A program made the translations under genes and the position numbers. Shown in pieces: positions 7,352-14,867 of a stretch of DNA of 16,482 bases; within the stretch, counting starts at the first letter, position 1; the number at the start of each line of letters is the position of its first letter. This stretch comes from Rhodospirillaceae bacterium (GTDB lineage: Bacteria; Pseudomonadota; Alphaproteobacteria; Rhodospirillales; Rhodospirillaceae), in contig NZGX01000040.1 in assembly GCA_002691085.1 (NCBI GenBank), forward strand, positions 3,475-19,956, read 5' to 3'. The notes below the pieces were generated by a model. That model was not told the DNA's origin, made no database searches, and saw only the letters and a list, made by a program, of their open reading frames with translations.

Positions 7352-7732
7352 ATTTTAAATAATAAAAAGTTTGAAATAAAGAAGATTGTTGAACATGTCA
7401 AAGAGCTACTTGATAAGGATAAGGCAGAAGATATTATTGAAATAGACTTAAAGGAAAGTTCTTCCTTTGCTGATATAATGATAATTGCTACTGCTTCGAA
7501 TGCACGTCTAGTAAAGGCTATTTCATCTCATATTGTAGAGGGTTTAAAGGGCTTCGATGTAATGCCCAAAGTTGAGGGTTATAATCAATCTGATTGGGTT
7601 CTAATTGATGCAGGTGATTTGATTGTCAATATATTAAGACCAGAAGTGAGAGAGTTCTATAAGATTGAAAAAATTTGGTCAGTATATTCAGGGAATATAA
7701 ATACTGAAGAATTTCCTAAACTTGATCCTTAA
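7352..7732 (+). CDS. rsfS: Ribosomal silencing factor RsfS, probable AUU start
   Basis: RsfS (Iojap/YbeB, DUF143) binds L14 on the 50S subunit and blocks joining to 30S, silencing translation under starvation. The protein shows KAEDIIEIDLKESSSFAD, then IMIIATASNARLVKAIS, KVEGYNQSDWVLIDAGDLIVNIL and REFYKIEKIWS, the whole conserved domain. The first in-frame ATG (7478) falls inside the domain and would lose about 42 residues including a core strand. The frame is open back to the nadD stop at 7337-7339 and contains no ATG, GTG or TTG. ATT at 7352 follows AGGAG with a seven-base spacer, and gives a 126-residue protein whose N-terminus lines up within a residue or two of the E. coli start. The gene is certain; the AUU start is inferred. 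It follows nadD as is usual. rlmH, commonly next in other alphaproteobacteria, is not here. Confidence 0.88.
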   Translation: MLNNKKFEIKKIVEHVKELLDKDKAEDIIEIDLKESSSFADIMIIATASNARLVKAISSHIVEGLKGFDVMPKVEGYNQSDWVLIDAGDLIVNILRPEVREFYKIEKIWSVYSGNINTEEFPKLDP

Positions 7733-7754
7733 CTTGTTTAAATTAAGATAATTT

Positions 7755-8684
7755 ATGGAAAATTTAACATATGCTGGCTTCGCTTTAGAACGATCTTCAG
7801 AATTAAGATTGCAGCATGATGAAGTTCAACGTCTTAAAGACCAGGATAATTTAGTCATTCTCCCAGTTTGTAACGGTAAAAATTTATTTAATAATTCAAA
7901 TAATACATATGTCGCCATCAGTCTCTCCGAAGCAAGAGATTTGAATCTATTTGATGAGGAAATGATTTTTCTAGGCTTTGATGGGAAAGTTCCATATTTC
8001 GCTGCAAATATTTTTAAAGAAGATCAAATTTCTGGTTTAAATATACATTGGGAGTTTAAGTCGCTTCACAGCATTATAAACCTTATAACATTTACTCAAG
8101 CATCTATTTTGGCTTACGCAAGAGGTATGTCAATTTGGCATTCCAACTCAGTTTTCTGTGGCAAGTGCGGTATGAGGACAGAAAGTGATGAAGAGGGACA
8201 CATACGAAAGTGTATCAGTTTAGAATGTTCAAAAAAGATTTTTCCAAGGATTGACCCCGCAGTCATAACTCTTGTTGAACACCCAAGCGAAGAAAGTTGC
8301 CTTCTTGGTAGACAAGCTAACTGGCCTTTTGGAATGTATTCTGTGATTGCTGGTTTCCTTGAAATAGGGGAGTCCTTAGAAGAATGCGTTAAAAGGGAGG
8401 TGGAAGAAGAAACTGGTATAATTGTTAATAGAGTTTTATATCAAGGCTCTCAACCTTGGCCTTTTCCATCTTCATTAATGCTGGGCTTTGCGGCAAAGGC
8501 AGAAAACTTTCAATTTTCTCCTAAGGATAACGAGCTTGAGAAAATTATGTGGGTCAGCAGAAAAGGCTTAAAAGAATTTACTGAGATGGAAGACATAGAT
8601 TCCGATAAAAAATTACCCAGTAAACATTCAATTGCAAGGACCCTCATTGATAGTTGGGTAAAGAGAGAAATAAAATTCTTATAA
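7755..8684 (+). CDS. nudC: NADH pyrophosphatase / NAD-RNA decapping hydrolase
   Basis: NudC splits NAD(H) into NMN(H) and AMP, and in E. coli removes NAD caps from RNA 5' ends. The 309-residue protein has a poorly conserved N-terminal domain, a zinc ribbon (Cys135, Cys138, Cys153, Cys158), and a Nudix domain with the full box GX5EX7REUXEEXGU from Gly200 to Ile222. The NudC-specific motif SQPWPFPSS (232-240) follows the box and separates it from other Nudix enzymes. The ATG lacks a clear ribosome-binding site, and the gap after rsfS is 22 bases. Its TAA stop meets the stop of convergent pheA in the palindrome TTATAA, so the two ends abut without overlap of sense codons. It sits near nadD, so NAD making and breaking are neighbours, which may be chance. 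Confidence 0.94.
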   Translation: MENLTYAGFALERSSELRLQHDEVQRLKDQDNLVILPVCNGKNLFNNSNNTYVAISLSEARDLNLFDEEMIFLGFDGKVPYFAANIFKEDQISGLNIHWEFKSLHSIINLITFTQASILAYARGMSIWHSNSVFCGKCGMRTESDEEGHIRKCISLECSKKIFPRIDPAVITLVEHPSEESCLLGRQANWPFGMYSVIAGFLEIGESLEECVKREVEEETGIIVNRVLYQGSQPWPFPSSLMLGFAAKAENFQFSPKDNELEKIMWVSRKGLKEFTEMEDIDSDKKLPSKHSIARTLIDSWVKREIKFL

Positions 8685-9545
8685 CTTATTGTTTTCACTT
8701 CTATATGGATCTGATTTATAACTACCAAGGATCTTGAGTTCTTTTGAGTAAAAAGATAGTTCTTCAAGTGCAAGTTTCACGTGTCTTAACTCTTGATGTC
8801 CTTCGAAGTCAGCGTAAAATTGTGCAGCAGTAAAATTGCCATCGATAAGATAACTTTCTAGCTTGGTAATATTAACGCCGTTGGTTGCAAAGCCTCCCAG
8901 GCCTTTATACAAGGCAGCAGGAACATTCCGAATCCTGAAAATAATTGAAGTAATCACCTTTTTTTCGGTTAATTCTGGAGCTTCCGGTTTATTTGCCATA
9001 ACAATGAATCTGGTAGTATTATGATCTGCATCTTCAATGTTTGATGCTATAATTTTTAAGTTATAGATCTCTGAGGCAAGAGAGGAGGCAATCGCTCCTA
9101 TACTCCTGTCACCAAGGCTAAAAACTTCTTTAGCTGAACCTGCTGTATCTGCAGCGCTTATTTTATTAAAATTATTCTTTTTAATAAATTTTTTACATTG
9201 TGATAGTGCAGGTAATTGACTCATTACAGTTTTGATATCTTTTAAAGATGAGTCTTTTATTGTCATTAAATGGTGCTCAACTCTGTGGAAATATTCCCCA
9301 ATAATAAACAAACCTGATTCAGGTAGGAGATTATGTATATCAGCAACTCTTCCCATGACTGAATTTTCTATTGGTATCATAGCGTATTTTGCATCATTAT
9401 ATTTTACAGTGTTGAAGGCATCTTCAAAGCTATTACATGGGATGTATTCCATTTCTGGAAAATAAATTTTACATGCAACATGTGAATTTGCACCGAGCTG
9501 ACCTTGAAAGGCTATTTTATTGTTTGAGTTTTTATTGGAAGTCAT
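8679..9545 (-). CDS. pheA: Prephenate dehydratase
   Basis: It converts prephenate to phenylpyruvate, the committed step to phenylalanine. The 288-residue protein is the monofunctional form: there is no chorismate mutase domain in front. The dehydratase domain (about 10-185) has AFQGQLGANSH, MIPIENSVMGRV, the DTAGSA motif (133-138) and TTRF (177-180), the Thr-Arg-Phe triplet needed for catalysis. A C-terminal ACT domain (about 198-275) holds GVNITKLESY and FYADFEGH, the regulatory phenylalanine-binding region, so feedback inhibition by phenylalanine is expected. It is the second gene of a kdsB-pheA pair, 10 bases after kdsB, and ends against nudC. Confidence 0.96.
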   Translation of the reverse strand: MTSNKNSNNKIAFQGQLGANSHVACKIYFPEMEYIPCNSFEDAFNTVKYNDAKYAMIPIENSVMGRVADIHNLLPESGLFIIGEYFHRVEHHLMTIKDSSLKDIKTVMSQLPALSQCKKFIKKNNFNKISAADTAGSAKEVFSLGDRSIGAIASSLASEIYNLKIIASNIEDADHNTTRFIVMANKPEAPELTEKKVITSIIFRIRNVPAALYKGLGGFATNGVNITKLESYLIDGNFTAAQFYADFEGHQELRHVKLALEELSFYSKELKILGSYKSDPYRSENNKL

Positions 9546-9555
9546 AATATTTTCT

Positions 9556-10299
9556 CTAATTGTTTTCTAAAATCGTTCTCACCCTTTCAAGGTCTTCAGG
9601 TGTATCAACTGATGGTGGCGAGTGATCAACGAGATATGCTGATATTTTAAAACCATTTGTTAGTGCTCTTAACTGTTCCAGTCTTTCTCTCTTTTCCAAT
9701 TCACTTGGTTTAATGCTTACGAATTTCTTTAGACTTGCTCGTGTGAATCCATAGATTCCAACGTGGTGGTATAAAGGACCTTCCCCATATGGAATTGGAT
9801 TTCTACTAAAATATAATGCAGTTGCTACATTGGTATTTTCTTGAAAATCAATAGCTACTTTTATCACACTGGGGTCATTAATTTCATCTTGATTATTTAT
9901 AGGCGTTATAAGTGTGGACATATTAGAATTAGAATCTCTTAACGCATCTATTGTTTTGGATATATGTTTGGGGTCTAAAGTTGGCTGATCTCCCTGAACA
10001 TTTACAATAATATTAAATTTTCCACCTGGATCATATATTTCTGCAGCACTCCAAACTCTATCAGAGCCACTTGGAAGACTAGGGTCGGTCAAAATAGCTT
10101 TTCCGCCATATTTTTCAATAGTTTCTTTTATTTCAATGTCACCACAGGCAACAATTACAGGGCCTGCTTCCGATTGGCATGCCCGCTTCCATACGTGAAC
10201 AATCATTGGTTCATCATTAATTAGAGCAAGTGGCTTCCCTGGCAATCTCGTCGCTGCCATTCTTGCCGGAATTATAATTAGCGAGTCTGTTTTTGGCAT
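9556..10299 (-). CDS. kdsB: 3-deoxy-manno-octulosonate cytidylyltransferase (CMP-KDO synthetase)
   Basis: KdsB activates KDO with CTP to CMP-KDO, the donor for the inner core of lipopolysaccharide, so this organism probably makes a KDO-containing outer membrane. The 247-residue protein has the N-terminal nucleotide motif IIPARMAATRLPGKPL, the LPSGSDRVW segment, NVQGDQP binding the nucleotide and metal, and the C-terminal YGFTRASLKKF, ELEKRERLEQLRAL and SPPSVDTPEDLERVR, all family hallmarks at normal length. Only a weak GAAAG lies upstream of the ATG. It is transcribed divergently from cycM and leads pheA; this kdsB-pheA pair facing a cytochrome c gene is a familiar alphaproteobacterial arrangement. 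Confidence 0.96.
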   Translation of the reverse strand: MPKTDSLIIIPARMAATRLPGKPLALINDEPMIVHVWKRACQSEAGPVIVACGDIEIKETIEKYGGKAILTDPSLPSGSDRVWSAAEIYDPGGKFNIIVNVQGDQPTLDPKHISKTIDALRDSNSNMSTLITPINNQDEINDPSVIKVAIDFQENTNVATALYFSRNPIPYGEGPLYHHVGIYGFTRASLKKFVSIKPSELEKRERLEQLRALTNGFKISAYLVDHSPPSVDTPEDLERVRTILENN

Positions 10300-10475
10300 T
10301 TCTGGAACTTTCTACTCTAATTTGTTGAACAGTACATATTTAGTTATTCTTTATCATAAGGTAATGATTTTTATGTAGAAGGAAATAATTTTCCAATGTA
10401 TACGTTACACATATAGTTTATTTCTTATTTTTTAAGTTTTAGACAGCTTTTTTTAATTATAGGGTGTATTTTAAA
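10300..10475. other. Divergent intergenic region between kdsB and cycM
   Basis: This AT-rich spacer must hold the promoters of both kdsB-pheA and cycM. I see a possible -35 TTGAAC (10325-10330) for the plus strand without a good -10 at normal distance. There are two small inverted repeats: GGAAA/TTTCC (10381-10394, four-base loop) and TGTA/TACA just after it. None is strong enough to call a promoter or operator. Confidence 0.35.
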
Positions 10476-11081
10476 TTGTCTTCCAATAAATTCAGATCAA
10501 ATTCAGCCATGTTAGCAGGTTTTTCAGCAATTTGGCTTGCGGTAATTGCAAACGAGACTAGTCATCTTTTCATGCCAGAAAATAGCTTGAATGAAAATGC
10601 TCAGGGAGAGGAAACTTTTGGTTATCCTATAGAGGTTCCAGAGGGCTTTGGTGCTGGAGTTTTGGAAGAAAGCTTGGAGCCAGTCCTAATTGATATCAAG
10701 CCTCTTCTTGCTCTTGCTAGTGTAGAACAAGGAATGAAAGTTGCTAGAAAATGCCAATCATGCCATTCTTTTGATAAAGGAGGTAAGAATGGTACAGGTC
10801 CAAATTTACATAATATTGTTGGGGCTGTTGTGAGTGAAAAAAATCGTGGTGGCTATAAGCTTTCAGCCTCACTGATGTCGGGAGTTGATATTTGGACATA
10901 TGATAATTTGAATGCGTATCTGGAGAACCCTAAAAGTCTAGCTCCTCAGGGTAATATGAACTTTGCAGGATTGAGGAAGCCTAAAGATAGGGCCAATATA
11001 ATTAAATTTTTAATGGATAAAACAGAAGAACCACCTGAAGTATTACTGGATGAAATTAATAAGGCAGAAGAGGGTTCTTGA
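10464..11081 (+). CDS. cycM: Membrane-anchored class I cytochrome c (CycM/c552 type)
   Basis: CycM-type cytochromes carry electrons from the bc1 complex to the aa3 oxidase while anchored in the inner membrane. From the GTG at 10464 the protein has 205 residues: an uncleaved N-terminal anchor (about 16-37), a linker with the CycM-like YPIEVPEG, and a heme domain with CQSCH (97-101), GTGPNLH, and Met165 (GNMNF) as the probable sixth heme ligand, with a short acidic tail. No ATG lies early enough. GTG 10464 overlaps AGGG, so TTG 10476, nine bases after AGGGTG, is a real alternative and would begin MSSNKF, close to what I recall of homologues. It is divergent from kdsB and followed 47 bases on by the HisN-like gene. 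Confidence 0.92.
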   Translation: MYFKLSSNKFRSNSAMLAGFSAIWLAVIANETSHLFMPENSLNENAQGEETFGYPIEVPEGFGAGVLEESLEPVLIDIKPLLALASVEQGMKVARKCQSCHSFDKGGKNGTGPNLHNIVGAVVSEKNRGGYKLSASLMSGVDIWTYDNLNAYLENPKSLAPQGNMNFAGLRKPKDRANIIKFLMDKTEEPPEVLLDEINKAEEGS

Positions 11082-11128
11082 GATAAACAGAAAATTAGCT
11101 TTTTCTTCTTTAATTATTTTAAAATATT

Positions 11129-11899
11129 ATGACTTTTAATGAGGAATCTTTACTTGGCTTTGCTAATGAACTTGCTGATGAAGCCAGCAAGATTACACTA
11201 AAACATTTTAGAAGCACTATCCATTTTGAAGATAAGGTGGACCAGAGCCCTGTAACTCAAGCTGATAGGGATGTTGAAGAGTTATTGAGAGCTATGATAA
11301 AAAAAAAATACCCTTCTCATGGAATTATCGGCGAAGAATACGGGTCTGAAAATGAAAAAGCGGAATTTGTTTGGACTCTTGACCCAATAGATGGCACTGT
11401 CTCTTTTATTAATGGTGTTCCTCTCTTTACAACTCTAGTAGGTGTTATTAAGCAGGGCTTGCCCTTTTTGGGGGTTATTGACCAGCCAGTTCTTAAAGAC
11501 CGTTGGTCTGGATCGGATAAAAGAATTATCTACAAAAGTAATGTTGCGAAGACTAGACCCTGCGAGGGTGTTGAGTTAGCAAGTTTATATACAACTGCTC
11601 ACGAGATTTTTGACCAATCAGAATCTATAAAGTTTAAAAACCTAGAAAATAAAGTAAGGTCCTCAAGGGTAGGTGGTACTGATTGTTACCATTATGGTAT
11701 GTTAGCAAGCGGATGGATTGATATTGTTTGCGAGAAACTTAGTGTTTATGAGTATTCTGCAATAGTTCCAATTGTAAAAGGTGCTGGCGGATTAATAACG
11801 AATTGGAATGGGCAAATAATAAGTGGTTTTGATTATAAGACAATAATCGCAGTAGGTGATCCAACAATACATAATCAAGCATTAGATCTATTAAGTTAA
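11129..11899 (+). CDS. hisN: Inositol monophosphatase family protein, probably histidinol-phosphatase
   Basis: HisN-type members remove phosphate from histidinol phosphate, the next-to-last step of histidine synthesis in alphaproteobacteria and actinobacteria. The 256-residue protein has SPVTQADRDVE, the GEE pair (68-70) and DPIDGT (85-90), which hold the catalytic magnesium ions. SRVGGTDCYHYGMLASG and VPIVKGAGGLITNWNG follow, the pattern of HisN rather than of SuhB or CysQ. One oddity: the metal-binding Asp of the usual (W/Y)D-x-x-A block is Glu208 (VYEYSAIVPI, codon GAG at 11750). The ATG has no ribosome-binding site; the bases before it are A and T only. It is 11 bases from yejA and may share its transcript. 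Substrate is inferred; inositol-phosphate or other phosphatase activity is possible. Confidence 0.8.
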   Translation: MTFNEESLLGFANELADEASKITLKHFRSTIHFEDKVDQSPVTQADRDVEELLRAMIKKKYPSHGIIGEEYGSENEKAEFVWTLDPIDGTVSFINGVPLFTTLVGVIKQGLPFLGVIDQPVLKDRWSGSDKRIIYKSNVAKTRPCEGVELASLYTTAHEIFDQSESIKFKNLENKVRSSRVGGTDCYHYGMLASGWIDIVCEKLSVYEYSAIVPIVKGAGGLITNWNGQIISGFDYKTIIAVGDPTIHNQALDLLS

Positions 11900-11910
11900 G
11901 GTGTTATAGA

Positions 11911-13794
11911 ATGTTTTGTAAAGTCTTTAGGCTATTATTTTATCAGTTATTTTTTATCTATTTTTCAAGTATTTCTAGCCCTTTTGCAAAATTTGATACA
12001 CCTGTTCATGGATATGCCTTGCATGGTAGTCCCAAATATCCTGAGGGTTTTAAGTATTTTGATTATATTGAACCCTCAGCTCCAAAAGGCGGCAAGTTAA
12101 TTGTTCATACGCCTGGTGCGACATTTGATTCTCTTAATCCTTTCATCCTAAAAGGCACTCCTGCGTCAGGCTTATTTAGGCTACACCAGAATGATTTACT
12201 ACCAGCTATCGCACCTGTTATCTCGGAGAGTTTACTCATAAATAGTTTAGATGAGCCTTTTACTATGTATGGATTAATTGCAAAGACAATTGAGGTGCCA
12301 AAGACAGGGCAATATGTGCGTTTTACTCTTAGGCCTGAGGCACGGTTCCAAGATGGATCGTATATATCGGTTAAAGACGTAATTTTCAGTTTTAATAAAC
12401 TTATTTCTGAGGGAGATCCTCTCTATAAAGCCTATTTTGGTGATATTGATTATGTTGAACAGACAGGTATTCAAGAGGTAACTTTCTTTTTTAAGAACTC
12501 GGGAAACTCAGAACTTCCATTGATCATTGGTCAGATGCCAATACTATCAGAGTCATATTGGTCAGAAAGAGACTTCTCCGATAATGGCTTGCAAGGCCCC
12601 TTGGGAAGTGGCCCTTACAGAATAAAAGATTTTGAGCCAGGTAGATTTATTGAGTATGAGAGAATTAAAAATTATTGGGGGGTAGACCTCCCTGTAAATA
12701 TTGGAAGGCACAATTTCGATGAAATTAGATTTGATTATTATAGAGATGAAACTGTTGCTTTTGAGGCATTCATGTCAGGTGAGTATGATATTAGATATGA
12801 AAACTCTGCAAGAAATTGGGCGGTTAGATACAGTGGTGAAAAGGTTTTAAATGAAAAGATTTTAAAAAAATCGTTTAAGGACAATACTCCTGCTGGCATG
12901 CAAGGTTTCGTTTTTAATACAAGAAAGGAAATGTTTTCCGATTTAAAAGTTAGGCAGGCTTTGTCGTATGCATTTGATTTTTCATGGACAAATAAGGCAA
13001 TTTTTTATGATCAATATAAACGAACACGGAGTTATTTTCAAAACTCAGAGTTATCTGCCTCTGAAATTCCAAAAGGTTTTGAGTTAAAGATTTTGGAAAA
13101 ATATAAAAATAAACTCTCTTTAGATCTTTATAATAAAGAATATAATCCACCTATCGTTGATAAAAATAATTCACTTAGGTCTAATCTTTTAAAATCAGTT
13201 TCTATTCTCAAGGAATCAGGATGGATGCAGAATTCATCTGGCGATTTTGAAAAGAACGGAAAACCTTTTGAGTTTGAGATTCTCTTAAGGTCTCCTTCCT
13301 TCGAAAGAATCGTAGCCCCTTTTATCAAGAACTTGAAGAAAATTGGTATCAAGGCTCAAATGCGAACAGTTGATAGCTCTCAGTGGATAAATAGAATTCA
13401 AGCCTTTGACTTTGATATGATTGTATTTTCATGGGGGCAAAGCTTATCTCCTGGAAATGAGCAAAGAAATTATTGGGGTTCTCTAGCTGCTGATCAACAA
13501 GGATCAAGGAATTTTGCTGGCGTAAAGAGTCCTGTTGTCGATGAGCTTATCGAAGGATTGATCTTAGCTGAGACAAGGAATGAGTTAGTTGCTTATGCAA
13601 AAGCCATAGATAGGGTTCTACAGTGGGGATATTATGTTATTCCCAATTGGTATTCTCCTGACACTAGGGTTGCTTTTTGGAATAAGTTTTCATATCCGCC
13701 CAAGATACCGTTGCTAGGTATTTCAATTTCTACCTGGTGGTTTGATATGGACAAGTATGAGACGTTTTTGGGCGGGGAAAAGTCAAATAAATGA
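11911..13794 (+). CDS. yejA: Peptide ABC transporter, periplasmic binding protein (YejA-like, SBP family 5)
   Basis: The binding protein captures peptides in the periplasm and hands them to the permease; in E. coli the Yej system also imports microcin C. The 627-residue protein starts with a hydrophobic signal peptide (about 1-26, probable cut after SSPFA). It then shows the YejA-type opening HGYALHGSPKYPEGFKYFDY followed by APKGGKL and FDSLNPFILKG, which marks this subgroup among oligopeptide-binding proteins. GPLGSGPYRI and the RQALSYAFDF segment are typical of SBP_bac_5. No lipobox cysteine is seen after the signal, so it is a free periplasmic protein. AGGTG lies about eight bases before the ATG. 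The stop overlaps the yejB start by four bases (ATGA). Confidence 0.93.
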   Translation: MFCKVFRLLFYQLFFIYFSSISSPFAKFDTPVHGYALHGSPKYPEGFKYFDYIEPSAPKGGKLIVHTPGATFDSLNPFILKGTPASGLFRLHQNDLLPAIAPVISESLLINSLDEPFTMYGLIAKTIEVPKTGQYVRFTLRPEARFQDGSYISVKDVIFSFNKLISEGDPLYKAYFGDIDYVEQTGIQEVTFFFKNSGNSELPLIIGQMPILSESYWSERDFSDNGLQGPLGSGPYRIKDFEPGRFIEYERIKNYWGVDLPVNIGRHNFDEIRFDYYRDETVAFEAFMSGEYDIRYENSARNWAVRYSGEKVLNEKILKKSFKDNTPAGMQGFVFNTRKEMFSDLKVRQALSYAFDFSWTNKAIFYDQYKRTRSYFQNSELSASEIPKGFELKILEKYKNKLSLDLYNKEYNPPIVDKNNSLRSNLLKSVSILKESGWMQNSSGDFEKNGKPFEFEILLRSPSFERIVAPFIKNLKKIGIKAQMRTVDSSQWINRIQAFDFDMIVFSWGQSLSPGNEQRNYWGSLAADQQGSRNFAGVKSPVVDELIEGLILAETRNELVAYAKAIDRVLQWGYYVIPNWYSPDTRVAFWNKFSYPPKIPLLGISISTWWFDMDKYETFLGGEKSNK

Positions 13795-14867
13795 TTGCAT
13801 ATATTTTAAGAAGATTGTTGCTTATACCATTAACATTATTTGGTATAATAGCTTTAAATTTTATTATCGTCCAATTTGCCCCAGGCGGTCCTGTTGAGCA
13901 AGTACTTGCACAATTGCAGGGTTTGGATACATCTGCAACAACACGCGTCTCGTCTCAGTCTATTGATTCTTTATCAACTGATAGTAAGTACAGGGGAGCA
14001 CAAGGTCTCCCGCCAGAGTTGGTAAAGGAAATAGAAAGTAAATTTGGCTTTGATAAGCCACCATATGAACGTTTCGTGATTATGATAAAAAATTACGCTA
14101 CATTAGATTTTGGCGAGAGTTATTTCAGATCACAAAACGTTATAGATATAATTATTGATAAGCTTCCAGTCTCTCTTTCTCTTGGACTATGGTCTACCTT
14201 ATTAATTTACTTAATATCAATTCCTCTTGGTATTAGGAAGGCAGTATCAGAAGGAAGTAATTTTGATATAACAACCTCATATATTATTTTCTTTTTTTAC
14301 GCGATGCCATCTTTTTTATTTTCTATTTTACTTATTGTTCTTTTTGCTGGTGGGCAGTATTTTGACTTGTTTCCCCTAAGAGGTTTAACATCAGATAATT
14401 GGGACACCTTAACTACATTTGGGAAAATCGTTGATTATATTTGGCATTTAATTTTACCTGTTTTTGCAATGGCAATTGGAGGAATTGCATCTCTTACAAT
14501 GCTAACTAAGAATTCATTCCTTGACGAAATAAATAAACAATATGTTTTAACTGCACAATCAAAGGGTTTAACCCCAAAAAGAGTTTTATATGGTCATGTA
14601 TTTAGAAATGCTATGTTGGTTGTAATTGCTGGTTTTCCTGCGACATTAGTTAGCATGTTGTTTACAGGTTCTTTACTAATTGAGGTTATTTTTTCTCTAG
14701 ATGGCTTAGGCCTTTTAGGGTTTGAATCAATAATTAATCGAGACTATCCTGTAGTATTTGGTACTCTATTTATTTTTAGCTTAATAGGGCTAGCTGTAAA
14801 CCTTTTGAACGATATAATGTACCATATAGTTGATCCAAGAATTGATTTTGAATCGAGACATTTATGA
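13791..14867 (+). CDS. yejB: Peptide ABC transporter permease (YejB-like)
   Basis: One of two inner-membrane permease subunits that form the peptide channel. The 358 residues begin with MIAYILRRLLLIPLTLFGI, the usual first membrane segment of DppB/OppB-type permeases, then a periplasmic section of about 95 residues. Further membrane segments lie near 128-148, 163-188, 217-239, 274-300 and 320-342. The EAA loop that touches the ATPase is AQSKGLTPKRVLYGHVFRNA (255-274). Length matches YejB of E. coli. It overlaps both neighbours by four bases (ATGA), a sign of translational coupling in one operon. Confidence 0.93.
   Translation: MIAYILRRLLLIPLTLFGIIALNFIIVQFAPGGPVEQVLAQLQGLDTSATTRVSSQSIDSLSTDSKYRGAQGLPPELVKEIESKFGFDKPPYERFVIMIKNYATLDFGESYFRSQNVIDIIIDKLPVSLSLGLWSTLLIYLISIPLGIRKAVSEGSNFDITTSYIIFFFYAMPSFLFSILLIVLFAGGQYFDLFPLRGLTSDNWDTLTTFGKIVDYIWHLILPVFAMAIGGIASLTMLTKNSFLDEINKQYVLTAQSKGLTPKRVLYGHVFRNAMLVVIAGFPATLVSMLFTGSLLIEVIFSLDGLGLLGFESIINRDYPVVFGTLFIFSLIGLAVNLLNDIMYHIVDPRIDFESRHL

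Noticed and set aside
8679..8684. TTATAA palindrome holding both stop codons of nudC and pheA
   Set aside because: A natural result of two convergent genes ending back to back; no hairpin or terminator around it.
10381..10394. GGAAA/TTTCC inverted repeat upstream of cycM as an operator or terminator
   Set aside because: Five-base arms, no T-run after it, and this size is expected by chance in AT-rich spacers.
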